NCBI RefSeq assembly: GCF_900169065.1
Contig: NZ_FXZB01000008.1
Coordinates: 62,001 to 126,000, forward strand
DNA: 64,000 nucleotides
Direction: 5' to 3'
Source of the DNA: Brevibacterium aurantiacum
Lineage (GTDB): Bacteria; Actinomycetota; Actinomycetes; Actinomycetales; Brevibacteriaceae
Under the pieces are notes generated by a model. It was given only the letters and a program-made list of their open reading frames with translations, was not told the origin of the DNA and made no database searches. Below are positions 1 through 8,687 of this stretch, piece by piece. The position numbers were made by a program, and so were the translations under genes. Every line of letters begins with the position of its first letter. Position 1 is the stretch's first letter.

Positions 1-542
1 AACGGCAGCTGCGTCGCTGGCTGGGCCAGGTCGAGGACATCACACTGCGCGACATCCCGATCATCCGCGAGGTCCACGATGCCCTCCTCGAAACCATGCC
101 GGATCCGGCCCGAAGCCCCGTCGGCCTGGCCCATGGTGACTACAAACCCAACAACATGATCTTCGCCCCTGAGGGCACGGTCAACGCCGTCGTCGACTGG
201 GAGCTGACCGCCATCGGCGAGGTGCTCACCGATCTGGGCTACTTCATCGCCATGCTCACCGTGCCCGAGCAGTACACGAGCATCTGGGTCCCCACCCCGG
301 AACTCGGCTTTCCCACCTCCGACGAGCTCATCGACCGCTACCAGGAGGTCAGCGGCCACGAGGTCCACGACGTCGGCTACTACGAAGCCTTTGCCATGTG
401 GAAACTGGCCTGCATCCGCGAAGGCGTCTACACCCGGCTGCTCACAGGCAAGATGGGCGATCTCGACCTCGACCCGGAAACTGCGGGCGCCGGCGTCGAG
501 GACTTGGCCCGGCAAGCCCTGACCATTCTGGAGAAAGCATGA
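1..542 (+). CDS. Phosphotransferase family protein (APH/ACAD10-like), 5' end outside window
   Basis: The reading frame is open from the window edge (in frame from base 3), so only the C-terminal part is present. The visible kinase-like core has HGDYKPNN, the catalytic-loop pattern HGDxxxxN of the aminoglycoside phosphotransferase fold, followed by VVDWE, the metal-binding Asp region. Fusions or neighbours of this fold with acyl-CoA dehydrogenases (ACAD10/11 type) act on hydroxyacyl-CoA or related substrates. Its stop overlaps the start of the next gene (ATGA), and an SDR, an acyl-CoA dehydrogenase and an acyl-CoA ligase follow. A role in the same acyl-CoA breakdown route is inferred, and the substrate is unknown. 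The assignment to the fold is firm. Confidence 0.85.
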   Translation, partial: RQLRRWLGQVEDITLRDIPIIREVHDALLETMPDPARSPVGLAHGDYKPNNMIFAPEGTVNAVVDWELTAIGEVLTDLGYFIAMLTVPEQYTSIWVPTPELGFPTSDELIDRYQEVSGHEVHDVGYYEAFAMWKLACIREGVYTRLLTGKMGDLDLDPETAGAGVEDLARQALTILEKA

Positions 543-1438
543 GCACCGCCGGCGTGAACTCTGCAGCAGGCTCACATGCGGCGGGGGCACGAATCGTCAA
601 CGGCACCCGAGCCATCGTCACCGGTGCGGCCGGCGGCATCGGTGCCGCTCTCGCCGCCGAACTGGTCTCCCGCGGCGCCACCGTCGTCCTTGCCGACATC
701 TCCGCCACCGTCGCCGACACCGCCTCAGCACTGAGTACCGACACCGCCTCGGGGTTCGAATCCGGTGCCCACGCTTGGGTCGGTGACGTGTCCTCGGTGG
801 CAGGCATCGACGAACTCATCGCCTTCGCCGACGACCGCCTCGGAGGGGTGGACATGTACTTCGCCAACGCCGGCATCATCGGACCCGGCGAACTGGGCGA
901 GAACGATGCCGACTGGGATGCCATCATCGACGTCAACCTGCGCGCCCACATCCGCGCAGCTCAGGCCCTCATCCCCCGCTGGCAGGAAGCCGGTGAAGGA
1001 TATTTCGTCGCCACCGCCTCGGCGGCGGGCCTGCTCACCCAGATCGGATCGGCAGCCTACAGCGTCACCAAACACGCCTCGGTCGGCTTCGCCGAATGGC
1101 TCGCGCTGACCTACCGCGACGATGGCATCCGGGCCTCGGTGATCGCTCCGATGGGCGTCGACACAGACCTGCTGCGCGCAAGCGGTGCCGACGGGCCGGC
1201 ACAGGCCGCGGTCACCGAAGCCGGCACGGTGCTCACGCCCGCTGCCGTCGCGAACGTGGCCCTCGATGCCGTCGAGGCTGAGCAGTTCCTCATCCTCCCC
1301 CACCCCGAGGTGCTCGATATGTATCGCATGAAGGGCAGCGACTACGACCGCTGGCTGGCGGGCATGAGCCGCTATCAGCACCGACTCAACGAAGCGAACC
1401 GACTCAACGAGGAGACCACACATGCTGGAAACGACTGA
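539..1438 (+). CDS. Short-chain dehydrogenase/reductase (SDR)
   Basis: A 299-residue classical SDR. The NAD(P)-binding TGxxxGxG motif (TGAAGGIG) is at about residues 28-35, the NAG motif lies downstream, and the catalytic YSVTK (Tyr174, Lys178) is present. The start at 539 is chosen because ATG overlaps the previous stop as ATGA and the glycine motif then sits near the N-terminus; the first 20 residues are a variable leader. The gene overlaps the acyl-CoA dehydrogenase downstream by 17 bases, so the genes are translationally coupled. By context it probably oxidises a hydroxyacyl or alcohol intermediate; substrate specificity cannot be read from sequence. Confidence 0.9.
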   Translation: MSTAGVNSAAGSHAAGARIVNGTRAIVTGAAGGIGAALAAELVSRGATVVLADISATVADTASALSTDTASGFESGAHAWVGDVSSVAGIDELIAFADDRLGGVDMYFANAGIIGPGELGENDADWDAIIDVNLRAHIRAAQALIPRWQEAGEGYFVATASAAGLLTQIGSAAYSVTKHASVGFAEWLALTYRDDGIRASVIAPMGVDTDLLRASGADGPAQAAVTEAGTVLTPAAVANVALDAVEAEQFLILPHPEVLDMYRMKGSDYDRWLAGMSRYQHRLNEANRLNEETTHAGND

Positions 1439-2627
1439 CCGCGGCCGTGACTATCAGGAGCGTCTGACGACGTTCATGGAGGGCTTCGTCTATCCGGCGG
1501 AGCCCGTCTATGCCCAGCAGATGGCGGCGGCGAACAGCCCGCACACTCAGCCGCAGATCCTCGAAGACCTCAAGGCCGAAGCCAAGAGCCGGGGTCTGTG
1601 GAACCTCTTCCACCCCGATCCCCAGTGGGGGCCGGGACTGACGAACCTCGAGTACGCGCCCCTGGCCGAGATCACCGGCCACAGCATCGAGATCGCCCCC
1701 GAATCCATCAACTGCAATGCCCCCGACACGGGCAACATGGAGGTCTTCACCCGTTTCGGCACCGACGAGCACAAGGAGAAGTACCTGGGGCCGCTGCTCG
1801 ACGGCACAATCGCCTCGGCGTTCGCCATGACCGAACCCGCTGTCGCCAGCTCCGATGCGACGAACGTCGAGATGCGTATGGAGCCCACGGATGACGGGTT
1901 CGTCCTCAACGGCCGCAAATGGTTCGCCTCGAACGGCATGCACCCCAATTGCCGAGTCCTCATCGTCATGGGCAAGACCTCCCCCGACGCCGAGGTGCAC
2001 CGACAGCAGTCGATGCTCGTCGTCCCGATCGACGCCCCCGGTGTCACCGTGGTGCGCAACCTGCCCGTCTTCGGCTACCACGATCGGGAGGGACATGCGG
2101 AGATCACCTTCGACAACGTCCGCGTCCCGTCCAAGGACATCCTCAAGGGCGAAGGTGAGGGCTTCGCGATCAGCCAGGCCCGTCTGGGACCGGGGCGCAT
2201 CCATCACTGCATGCGCGCGATCGGTGCCGCCGAGCGCGCCCTCGAACTCATGGTCAAACGTGCCGATGAACGTGTGACATTCGGTGAGAAGCTGTCGTCT
2301 CGGGCGAACATCCAGGAGTGGATCGCCGAGGCCCGGATCGAGATCGATCAGGCTAGGCTGCTGACGCTGCATGCGGCGGACATGATGGACAAGCACGGCA
2401 ACAAGGTCGCGAAGAACGAGATCGCCGAGATCAAGGTTGTGGCTCCAGCCATGGCGCTGAAGATCATCGATCGCGCGATCCAGGTCCACGGCGGTGCCGG
2501 TGTCACGGAGGACTTCCCATTGGCCAGCATGTGGGCGCACATGCGCACCCTGCGCCTGGCCGACGGCCCCGATGAGGTGCACAAACGCAGCATTGCGCGC
2601 AACGAGATGAAGAAGTACCGCAAGTAG
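1422..2627 (+). CDS. Acyl-CoA dehydrogenase family protein
   Basis: A 401-residue flavoprotein of normal acyl-CoA dehydrogenase length, predicted to introduce an alpha,beta double bond into acyl-CoA with electrons passed to ETF. The middle domain has FAMTEPAVASSD (about residue 130), typical of the family, and the C-terminal helical domain has QVHGGAGVTED and the ADGPDEVH region. A GAGGAG ribosome site lies just before the ATG, inside the end of the SDR gene. The neighbours (phosphotransferase, SDR, CoA ligase) form an acyl-CoA degradation operon resembling the ACAD10/11 set. Chain length preference is not determinable. Confidence 0.92.
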   Translation: MLETTDRGRDYQERLTTFMEGFVYPAEPVYAQQMAAANSPHTQPQILEDLKAEAKSRGLWNLFHPDPQWGPGLTNLEYAPLAEITGHSIEIAPESINCNAPDTGNMEVFTRFGTDEHKEKYLGPLLDGTIASAFAMTEPAVASSDATNVEMRMEPTDDGFVLNGRKWFASNGMHPNCRVLIVMGKTSPDAEVHRQQSMLVVPIDAPGVTVVRNLPVFGYHDREGHAEITFDNVRVPSKDILKGEGEGFAISQARLGPGRIHHCMRAIGAAERALELMVKRADERVTFGEKLSSRANIQEWIAEARIEIDQARLLTLHAADMMDKHGNKVAKNEIAEIKVVAPAMALKIIDRAIQVHGGAGVTEDFPLASMWAHMRTLRLADGPDEVHKRSIARNEMKKYRK

Positions 2628-2696
2628 GCGGATCGGCTGTTCGAAACCCCTTTCAACGATTTCGGCACACCATTCAACGATGAAGGAAGTGAAGCG

Positions 2697-4433
2697 ATGA
2701 GCACGTGGGCAGATACCCGTCCCTGGCTGAAGACCTGGGGAGATCTCGCGAACAAGCCGTACACCCTGGAGAAGTCCACGACCCTGCAGGATCTGGCGTC
2801 GACCGTGGCCACCCACGGCCGCGAAGAGGCCCTCAACTACTACGGTTTCGGGCTGACCTGGTCCCAGTTCGACCAGTATTCCACTGCGTTCGCGGCCTAT
2901 CTGGTCGAGCACGGCATCGCTGTCGGCGACCGGGTGGCCATCTATGAGCAGAACACCCCCGCCTTCATGATCGCCACCTACGGCATCTGGAAGGTCGGAG
3001 GCGTCGTCGTTCCCCTCAATCCCATGTATCGCGGGGAGCTCGAGCACATCTTCGCCGACGCCGAGGTGAAGGGGCTTGTGGTATCCAAGGCGGCGTTCCT
3101 GGGTCGCGTGGCTCCCTATGCCGCGGCACTGCCGGTCGTCGTCCTCAGCGACGACAGGAGTTTCCAGGTCGACGGGCCCGAGGCGATCTTCTCGATGTTC
3201 GCTGACCTGCCAGGTGCCCCCGGTGAGAACCCGGGCCCCGACCAGGTGCCGAATCTCCCCGACTTCCAAGCCGTTGTCGAGTCCCGCCTGGACACCGGTT
3301 TCACTCCTCTCATTCCCGCTCCCGAGGACGAAGCGATCGTCGTGTACACCTCGGGGACCTCGGGCAAAGCGAAGGGTGCGTCTGCGACTCACGCCTCGGT
3401 GTCGAGCAATGCCCGCTACTGTGTCCGGACGCCGACGTTCGAACCCGGCGACGGCTTCCTCACGCTGGCCCCGATCTTCCACATCACCGGGTTCGTCTGC
3501 CAGTTCATCGCCGGTGTCAGCGGTGGCGCGCGGCTGATCCTCAACTATCGATTCGATCCGGGCTCCCTTCTCGAACTCTTCCTGCGGGAGAAGCCGACGT
3601 ATATGGCAGGCCCGGCCACGGTCTACACCGCAATGCTTGCCCATCCCAGCGCGACGGCGGAGCACTTCGCATCGTTCAAGCGGATCATGTCGGGTGGTGC
3701 ACCCCTGCCCGAGGGCTTGGTGACGAAGTTCGAACAGAAGACCGGCGTCTACATCGGACAGGGCTACGGTCTGACCGAGACCTGTGCGCAGGTGGCGACC
3801 GTCCCACCGGGGCTGAGGGCGCCGGTCGATCCCGACAGCGGCAACCTCTCCTGCGGTCTGCCCCAGCCGGACACCATGATTCGCATCCTCGACGACTTCG
3901 GTGAGCCCTTGGGCCCGAACGAGATCGGCGAGGTTGCCGTCTCGGGACCTGAGGTCGTCGCCGAATACATCAACAATGAGAAGGCAACAGCCGAGCAGCT
4001 CCCGGATGGGGAGCTGCGCACCGGCGATGTGGGGTACATGAACGAAGACGGCTGGCTGTTCATCGTCGACCGCAAGAAGGACATGATCAACGCCTCCGGC
4101 TTCAAGGTCTGGCCGCGGGAGTTCGAGGACGTCCTCTACACCCATCCGGCGATTCAGGAGGCAGCAGTCGTCGGCATCCCTGACGAGTATCGGGGTGAGA
4201 ACGTTGCCGCGTTCGTGACTCTGCAGTCGGGTCCCGAGGCCGATGCCGTCACCGAGGCCGAGATCGTCGAATTCTGTCGCGAGAAGTTGGCCTCCTATAA
4301 GGCTCCGCGGCAGGTGACCATCATCGACGAGCTGCCTAAGACCAGCTCAGGCAAGATCCTGCGGCGCACGATTCGTGCCGATGCCGTGGCTGCTGCCGAG
4401 GCAGCGAAGGCGGGGGCGGTCGGCTCTGACTGA
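2697..4433 (+). CDS. AMP-forming acyl-CoA synthetase
   Basis: A 578-residue member of the ANL adenylating family; it activates a carboxylic acid to acyl-AMP and then acyl-CoA. Visible motifs in order are the P-loop-like YTSGTSGKAKG (about 215), GYGLTE (about 354), TGDVGYMNEDGW (about 441), the hinge region DRKKDMIN, and the catalytic lysine in SSGKILRR near residue 552. It follows the acyl-CoA dehydrogenase after a 69-base gap and closes the operon; a hairpin follows it. It would supply the acyl-CoA used by the upstream dehydrogenase. Long-chain or aromatic acid specificity is not resolved. Confidence 0.92.
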   Translation: MSTWADTRPWLKTWGDLANKPYTLEKSTTLQDLASTVATHGREEALNYYGFGLTWSQFDQYSTAFAAYLVEHGIAVGDRVAIYEQNTPAFMIATYGIWKVGGVVVPLNPMYRGELEHIFADAEVKGLVVSKAAFLGRVAPYAAALPVVVLSDDRSFQVDGPEAIFSMFADLPGAPGENPGPDQVPNLPDFQAVVESRLDTGFTPLIPAPEDEAIVVYTSGTSGKAKGASATHASVSSNARYCVRTPTFEPGDGFLTLAPIFHITGFVCQFIAGVSGGARLILNYRFDPGSLLELFLREKPTYMAGPATVYTAMLAHPSATAEHFASFKRIMSGGAPLPEGLVTKFEQKTGVYIGQGYGLTETCAQVATVPPGLRAPVDPDSGNLSCGLPQPDTMIRILDDFGEPLGPNEIGEVAVSGPEVVAEYINNEKATAEQLPDGELRTGDVGYMNEDGWLFIVDRKKDMINASGFKVWPREFEDVLYTHPAIQEAAVVGIPDEYRGENVAAFVTLQSGPEADAVTEAEIVEFCREKLASYKAPRQVTIIDELPKTSSGKILRRTIRADAVAAAEAAKAGAVGSD

Positions 4434-4472
4434 TCCAGAAGCGTTCGCGCGCTGCCAATGATGTCAGCCGGT

Positions 4473-4507
4473 CACGGCCGTCGTATCCGCTTGATGCGGC
4501 GGCCGTG
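4473..4507 (+). terminator. Hairpin after acyl-CoA ligase operon
   Basis: Perfect 8-base arms CACGGCCG and CGGCCGTG with a further inner CCGC/GCGG pairing. The trailing sequence is only weakly T-rich. It lies between the convergent ligase and SbcC-like genes, which fits a terminator. Confidence 0.45.
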
Positions 4508-4565
4508 TCTGTCTGCGCAGGGGGCAGCCGTCGGATCCGGCTGGGTCTGCATGCGCGATGCTCGG

Positions 4566-7214
4566 TTACGTCAGGCTCACAGACTTCGCTCCGCCGAGGC
4601 GAGCGAAGCGGTCGGGTTGGCAGGTGAGCAGGATGACCTGGGCGCTCTGGCCGACTGTGGAGAGGATGACGTTGAGTGCGTTGAGACGTTCGGCATCGGC
4701 GAAGCCGAAAGCATCGTCGAGAACCACGGGCGCCCCCGAATCGCTGTCGACGAGAGTGGCCACTGCGAGTCGGCCGATGAGCGCCAGCTGTTCCTTCGTC
4801 CCTCCCGACAGTGATTCGAAGGGCACTGTGCGTTCGTCCAAAGTGCGTGAGACGATTTCGAGGTCTTCGGAGACCTCGACCGACAGTCCTTGTCCGAAGA
4901 CCAGTCGGCCCAGCTTCTCAATCTGCTCCTTGAAAGGAGCCACGTACTTCCGCTGGGATTCTTCCTTGTGATTGAGGACAGTGGTGCGCAACAGGTTGAT
5001 CGCCGTCGCCTGACGGCCTAGTCGTGTCTGCTTCCTGCGGGCCGACTCCATCGTCTCTTCGGCGGCCGCGAGTTTTTCATAGATGCCTTCGCTGGCACGA
5101 TCGTCGATGAGAGCCGACAGGCGATCGACGTCCTGACGCACTTCTTCTCGCTGTGCTTCCTTGCTGCCGACGAGTTGCCGCACGTTCTGCAGCTGCATCT
5201 CCAAGGTCTCGGGATCTGCTGCTTCGTAGGCGACTCTCGCCTCGTCAACCTGCGAGCCCACATTCGTCGCTCGGGCCTCGGCAGACGTCACTTCTTCATC
5301 CAGATCGGCGTCAGAATTCGTCTTTCGGGCCTCCGCCAGACTGCTCGTCAGCCGCTCGTGCTGAGTTTCGGCTTCTTTCAGGCTGGTCTGGGCCCGGACC
5401 GTCTCCACTCGCGCGTCATCTCGGCTTGTGCGAGTTCGTTCGAGCTCGATGCGAGTGGAGTCCACCGCGGATTGAGCGTCGTCGACGGTCGCCTCGGACT
5501 CGGCGACTGCCGTTTCGAGCTCGCTGAGGCTCCGGTCACGAGTCTGGCCGTCCACCTCGGCACCATTCCCAGCTTTGTCATCGGTGCTTGCGCTGGTTCC
5601 ATCGGCTCCGAGGATCTGCTGTGCGCGAGCGAGCGCGGCTTCAAGCTTGTCGCGCTTGTCCTGGCCCAGGAGCACCTTGAGCGTCGAATCCGCCTCTGCC
5701 ATGACAGCTTCTGCATCCGCGCGAACGTTGGCATTATCCCGGGCCTGGGACACAGAGTCGATGTCGAGGCGTTCCAGCTCCGCTTCGAAGGCTCCCTTCG
5801 CTGAGGTCAGTGCTTTGTCCAACTCAACGGGAGATGCTCCTGGGCGCACGGTGATGTCGGCGACGCCGTCGATCATGATTCGCACGTCCTTGAGTGCTGC
5901 GAATTCTCCGCTGTTTCCTTCGCCGAGTTCAGTTCCGTCGATGTTCAGGGCCCGTGTCCCGAGCTGTTTCGCTTCGATCTGCGCTGCGGCGGAGGTCTTC
6001 GCGTGCTCAGCAATCCGCACCTCCGTCTCGAGGGAGCTCAGTTTCTCGACGTCCTTGGTCGTGACCGTGATCGATCCGATCGTCGCCTGCGCACGGCTCT
6101 TCTTCTCATCATGCTCGCGGATAGCCTCAAGTCGGCGGGTGAGATCGGACTGTTCTGCACGTGCACGGGCTTTGGCCAGGGTTTTGGCAGCAGCCTTCGC
6201 CTGCGCACGAGCATCGTCGACTGCGCTCTGCTTCTCCTCGAGGGCCTTCTGGAAGCGATCGAAGTCGGAGTCCTTGTCACCCTGGGCCGATTCGAGCCCA
6301 GCGACAGTCTTCCCAGCCACTGTCACCGCGCTCTGGGCATCGGTGGCGTCAGCGATAAGTTGTGTGCGTCTGTCCAGCGCCTCCCGAGCGATCTGTTCAT
6401 CCCGCTGTGCCGACTTCGCGTGATCCACCGCCTGGTCGAGCACTGCTTTGAGTTCGGCCACCGCCTTCGCCGCCTGCTCGGCTTCATCACGATCGGCGAG
6501 GGCCTGTGTCAGCTGGGTGCGCACCGTTTTCAGACGAGCGGCGGCTCGGGCATGGTTGTCGACGAGATCGTCCATGCCACGACTGCGTTCACGCAGTTCC
6601 TCGAAGGCAGCTTCGACGACAGGGACCTGAGCGTTGATGTCCTTGTACTCCCCTGTCTCTCTGCCGGACTTGGTGAAGTACTTCAAGTACTCGGCTTCGA
6701 CCTGGTCGAGGAAGTCATCGTGGTCGGCGACCTCGACACCCGATTCGCTGAGCGCGGAGTGCAGGGCTTTGATCTGAGCCAGCGGAGCTTGTGCCAGACT
6801 CTCTCCCTGTGCCACGTCGAGTGCGACGAGGAGATCGACGTCGACAGTGTCGGCGAGGATCGACAGGAACCGATCGTGGGCATCATCGCTGCTCAGCTGT
6901 TCGGGCCTGGGTTTGATGACGCTGAGTTCGGTGAAGGGCTGTTTGATCCACCGCTTCCGGTACTTGAGTTCGTAGTCACCGGTGCTCAGGTGCAGTTCCA
7001 CCTCGGGGCCGGCATCGACGCCGACAGGCTGTGTCTCTTTGACGCTGGCCTTTCGTGAGCTCGATTTGTCCTCCCTCAGATGAGTGATGGCTTCATGGAT
7101 CGAGGACTTGCCGACCTCATTCGGCCCTTCGACGACGGTGACGCCGTCGCCGAATTCGACGCGGGAGTCCGCGATGCCGCGGTAGTTGCGCAGGTGGATG
7201 GAATGGAATTTCAT
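4566..7214 (-). CDS. SbcC/Rad50-like (YhaN-type) ATPase with long coiled coil, no zinc hook
   Basis: An 882-residue SMC/Rad50-fold ATPase. The N-terminal Walker A is GPNEVGKSS (residues 30-38). Long Ala/Glu/Arg-rich heptad segments run through the middle, a beta-strand-rich patch sits near the centre (VRIMIDG, DITVRPG), and the ATPase signature LSGGTKEQ and Walker B VVLDDAFGF lie near the C-terminus. The start at 7214 is chosen because ATG overlaps the phosphoesterase stop (ATGA) and the domain begins at once; the upstream extension is arginine-rich non-coding-like sequence. Classical SbcC has a CxxC zinc hook; none is present, and the only cysteine is near the end. This matches YhaN-like proteins better than true SbcC. 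A DNA-end or recombination repair role is inferred. Confidence 0.85.
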   Translation of the reverse strand: MKFHSIHLRNYRGIADSRVEFGDGVTVVEGPNEVGKSSIHEAITHLREDKSSSRKASVKETQPVGVDAGPEVELHLSTGDYELKYRKRWIKQPFTELSVIKPRPEQLSSDDAHDRFLSILADTVDVDLLVALDVAQGESLAQAPLAQIKALHSALSESGVEVADHDDFLDQVEAEYLKYFTKSGRETGEYKDINAQVPVVEAAFEELRERSRGMDDLVDNHARAAARLKTVRTQLTQALADRDEAEQAAKAVAELKAVLDQAVDHAKSAQRDEQIAREALDRRTQLIADATDAQSAVTVAGKTVAGLESAQGDKDSDFDRFQKALEEKQSAVDDARAQAKAAAKTLAKARARAEQSDLTRRLEAIREHDEKKSRAQATIGSITVTTKDVEKLSSLETEVRIAEHAKTSAAAQIEAKQLGTRALNIDGTELGEGNSGEFAALKDVRIMIDGVADITVRPGASPVELDKALTSAKGAFEAELERLDIDSVSQARDNANVRADAEAVMAEADSTLKVLLGQDKRDKLEAALARAQQILGADGTSASTDDKAGNGAEVDGQTRDRSLSELETAVAESEATVDDAQSAVDSTRIELERTRTSRDDARVETVRAQTSLKEAETQHERLTSSLAEARKTNSDADLDEEVTSAEARATNVGSQVDEARVAYEAADPETLEMQLQNVRQLVGSKEAQREEVRQDVDRLSALIDDRASEGIYEKLAAAEETMESARRKQTRLGRQATAINLLRTTVLNHKEESQRKYVAPFKEQIEKLGRLVFGQGLSVEVSEDLEIVSRTLDERTVPFESLSGGTKEQLALIGRLAVATLVDSDSGAPVVLDDAFGFADAERLNALNVILSTVGQSAQVILLTCQPDRFARLGGAKSVSLT

Positions 7215-8344
7215 GATCCGCTCCTCGCAAATCGGTACAAGAGCCCCAACGCGTCCTGTGCCGCCGACGCTGATAGGTCCTCCCCTGCGGCCGTCTCCGC
7301 CAATTCGTCGAGAGACTCCTGCAGATATCCGCTCAGGCCGAGCCCGGCGAAATCCTCGTCGGCGGCGACCACAGCGATGTCCGTATGCCGCTCCCACAAG
7401 GACACGAGGGCGAACAGGTCAGTGGCGTGGTCGAGGATATCGTCGAGTCTCGACTTCGCTGCCGTGGACAGGGTTCCTCTGAGGATGAGCCACACTGCTG
7501 TGCTGTCTTTGTCCGGGATGTCTGCCAGCCGCTGTTCGAGGTGGCTGACGTCCTCATCCGAGTTCACGTCCTCCTCTACGACGAGGTAGGACCAGCGGCC
7601 GATGTGCATCTTCTCCACCGAACTCGCATGTGACTGTGCATCGATGTCGACGAGGAGAACATTGCCGGGATCGTCCTCCCGCCGGGAAGTCACTTCTGGG
7701 GCCCCGGAGTACCAGATGCGCTCATCCACGGCGTAGGTGGCGTGTCTGTCCCCCAGTGCGACGAACTGGGCACGGTCCTCTCGCAGCACGGTCTTGAGGC
7801 TGTCGACGTCGATCGTGGCCAGAGATTCGCGGTCGGGGTCCAGAGTGCTCACGGCGCCGTGCCCGGCGATGATGCGCACCTTGCCCGGAGCCGCCTCGGC
7901 GAGGTTCTGTGTTGCTTGGGCGACGAGGTCACCTTGCGGACGTTTCGAGAACCAGGGGGCTCCGATGATCTCGACGCCGGGACGGACCTCGAAGGGTTCA
8001 CTGTCACGCAGGACATGGACATGGCCAGGCTGACGGGAGGTGAAGGCGTGCGAGTCGTAGATGGAGGCGGCGTCGAGAGGGTCGTGATTGCCCGGCAGCA
8101 GAACGACGGGCACGGTGAAGGCGGCCAGGACTTCGAAGGTGCGGGAGATGATGGCGCGGTCGAGCTGGTTGGACTCGAACACATCACCGCAGACGACGAC
8201 GAAGTCGCAGGACTGTTCGGCAGCGATCTCGCCGATGCGCTTGACGGCGTCGAGGCGGGCACGGTGAAAGCGCGGGCGTGCTTCGGTACTGAGATAGTGG
8301 GCCGTCATGCCCAGCTGCCAGTCTCCGGTGGCGACGAATCTCAT
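7211..8344 (-). CDS. SbcD/YhaO-like metallophosphoesterase
   Basis: A 377-residue calcineurin-like phosphoesterase, probably the nuclease partner of the adjacent ATPase, to which it is coupled by an ATGA overlap. Motifs are GDWQLG (7-12), GDVFESN (53-59), GNHDP (85-89), AGHG (about 157) and GDRH (about 193). Two metal-ligand positions are unusual: the first motif is normally D-x-H and here is D-W-Q, and the last is normally GHxH and here is GDRH. The remaining Asp, Asn and His ligands are kept. This could be a family-specific metal site or reduced activity. The neighbouring order (phosphoesterase then ATPase) is that of sbcDC and yhaO-yhaN. Confidence 0.85.
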   Translation of the reverse strand: MRFVATGDWQLGMTAHYLSTEARPRFHRARLDAVKRIGEIAAEQSCDFVVVCGDVFESNQLDRAIISRTFEVLAAFTVPVVLLPGNHDPLDAASIYDSHAFTSRQPGHVHVLRDSEPFEVRPGVEIIGAPWFSKRPQGDLVAQATQNLAEAAPGKVRIIAGHGAVSTLDPDRESLATIDVDSLKTVLREDRAQFVALGDRHATYAVDERIWYSGAPEVTSRREDDPGNVLLVDIDAQSHASSVEKMHIGRWSYLVVEEDVNSDEDVSHLEQRLADIPDKDSTAVWLILRGTLSTAAKSRLDDILDHATDLFALVSLWERHTDIAVVAADEDFAGLGLSGYLQESLDELAETAAGEDLSASAAQDALGLLYRFARSGS

Positions 8345-8426
8345 GGGTTCCTCCTTGGCTCTCGCCCATCCTATATATGCACACCCACCCTACGGACAGG
8401 CGCTGACGTGAAAGGTGCACGATCAC

Positions 8427-8488
8427 CCGCTGGCCAAACGTGTGGAGGTAGCGCACAAATGACGCACCCTGAGCACGTTTGCCCAGCG
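8427..8488. repeat. Palindromic intergenic repeat, copy 1
   Basis: A 62-base element with inverted ends (GCCAAACGTG... and ...GCACGTTTGCC) and a central GCACAAATGACGCACC. A second copy with the same arms and core lies at 12923-12983. Together they bracket the siderophore uptake operon. An extra isolated right arm (AGCACGTTTGCC) occurs at 8524-8535. The rest of the 8345-8687 gap holds only this element, the iron box and presumably divergent promoters. Confidence 0.75.
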
Positions 8489-8623
8489 GTTCTCGTACGG
8501 ACCGCCGCCGTGCGGGAGGTGACAGCACGTTTGCCGCACTGCTACGAGGGTGGCTACGGCGAGCGCCGCTGCCGCGAGAGCTGCCGACACTGCGACGCCC
8601 ACCTGGTGCGAGGCAACCCTAAC

Positions 8624-8642
8624 TTAGGTTAGGCTATGGTTC
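8624..8642 (+). promoter_or_regulatory. Iron box (IdeR/DtxR-type operator)
   Basis: TTAGGTTAGGCTATGGTTC matches the left 13 bases of the 19-base DtxR/IdeR consensus TTAGGTTAGGCTAACCTAA exactly, with a degenerate right half. It sits just before the siderophore transporter operon and overlaps the first possible start codon, so iron-dependent repression is inferred. Confidence 0.7.
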
Positions 8643-8687
8643 ATGGGTGATTATGATTCTGTCCACGCACGTAGCCGAGACTCGAAT

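Noticed and set aside
1404..4145. A 913-codon open frame on the minus strand
   Set aside because: It is antisense to the acyl-CoA dehydrogenase and ligase, whose motifs are intact; GC-rich codon bias leaves the opposite frame open by chance.
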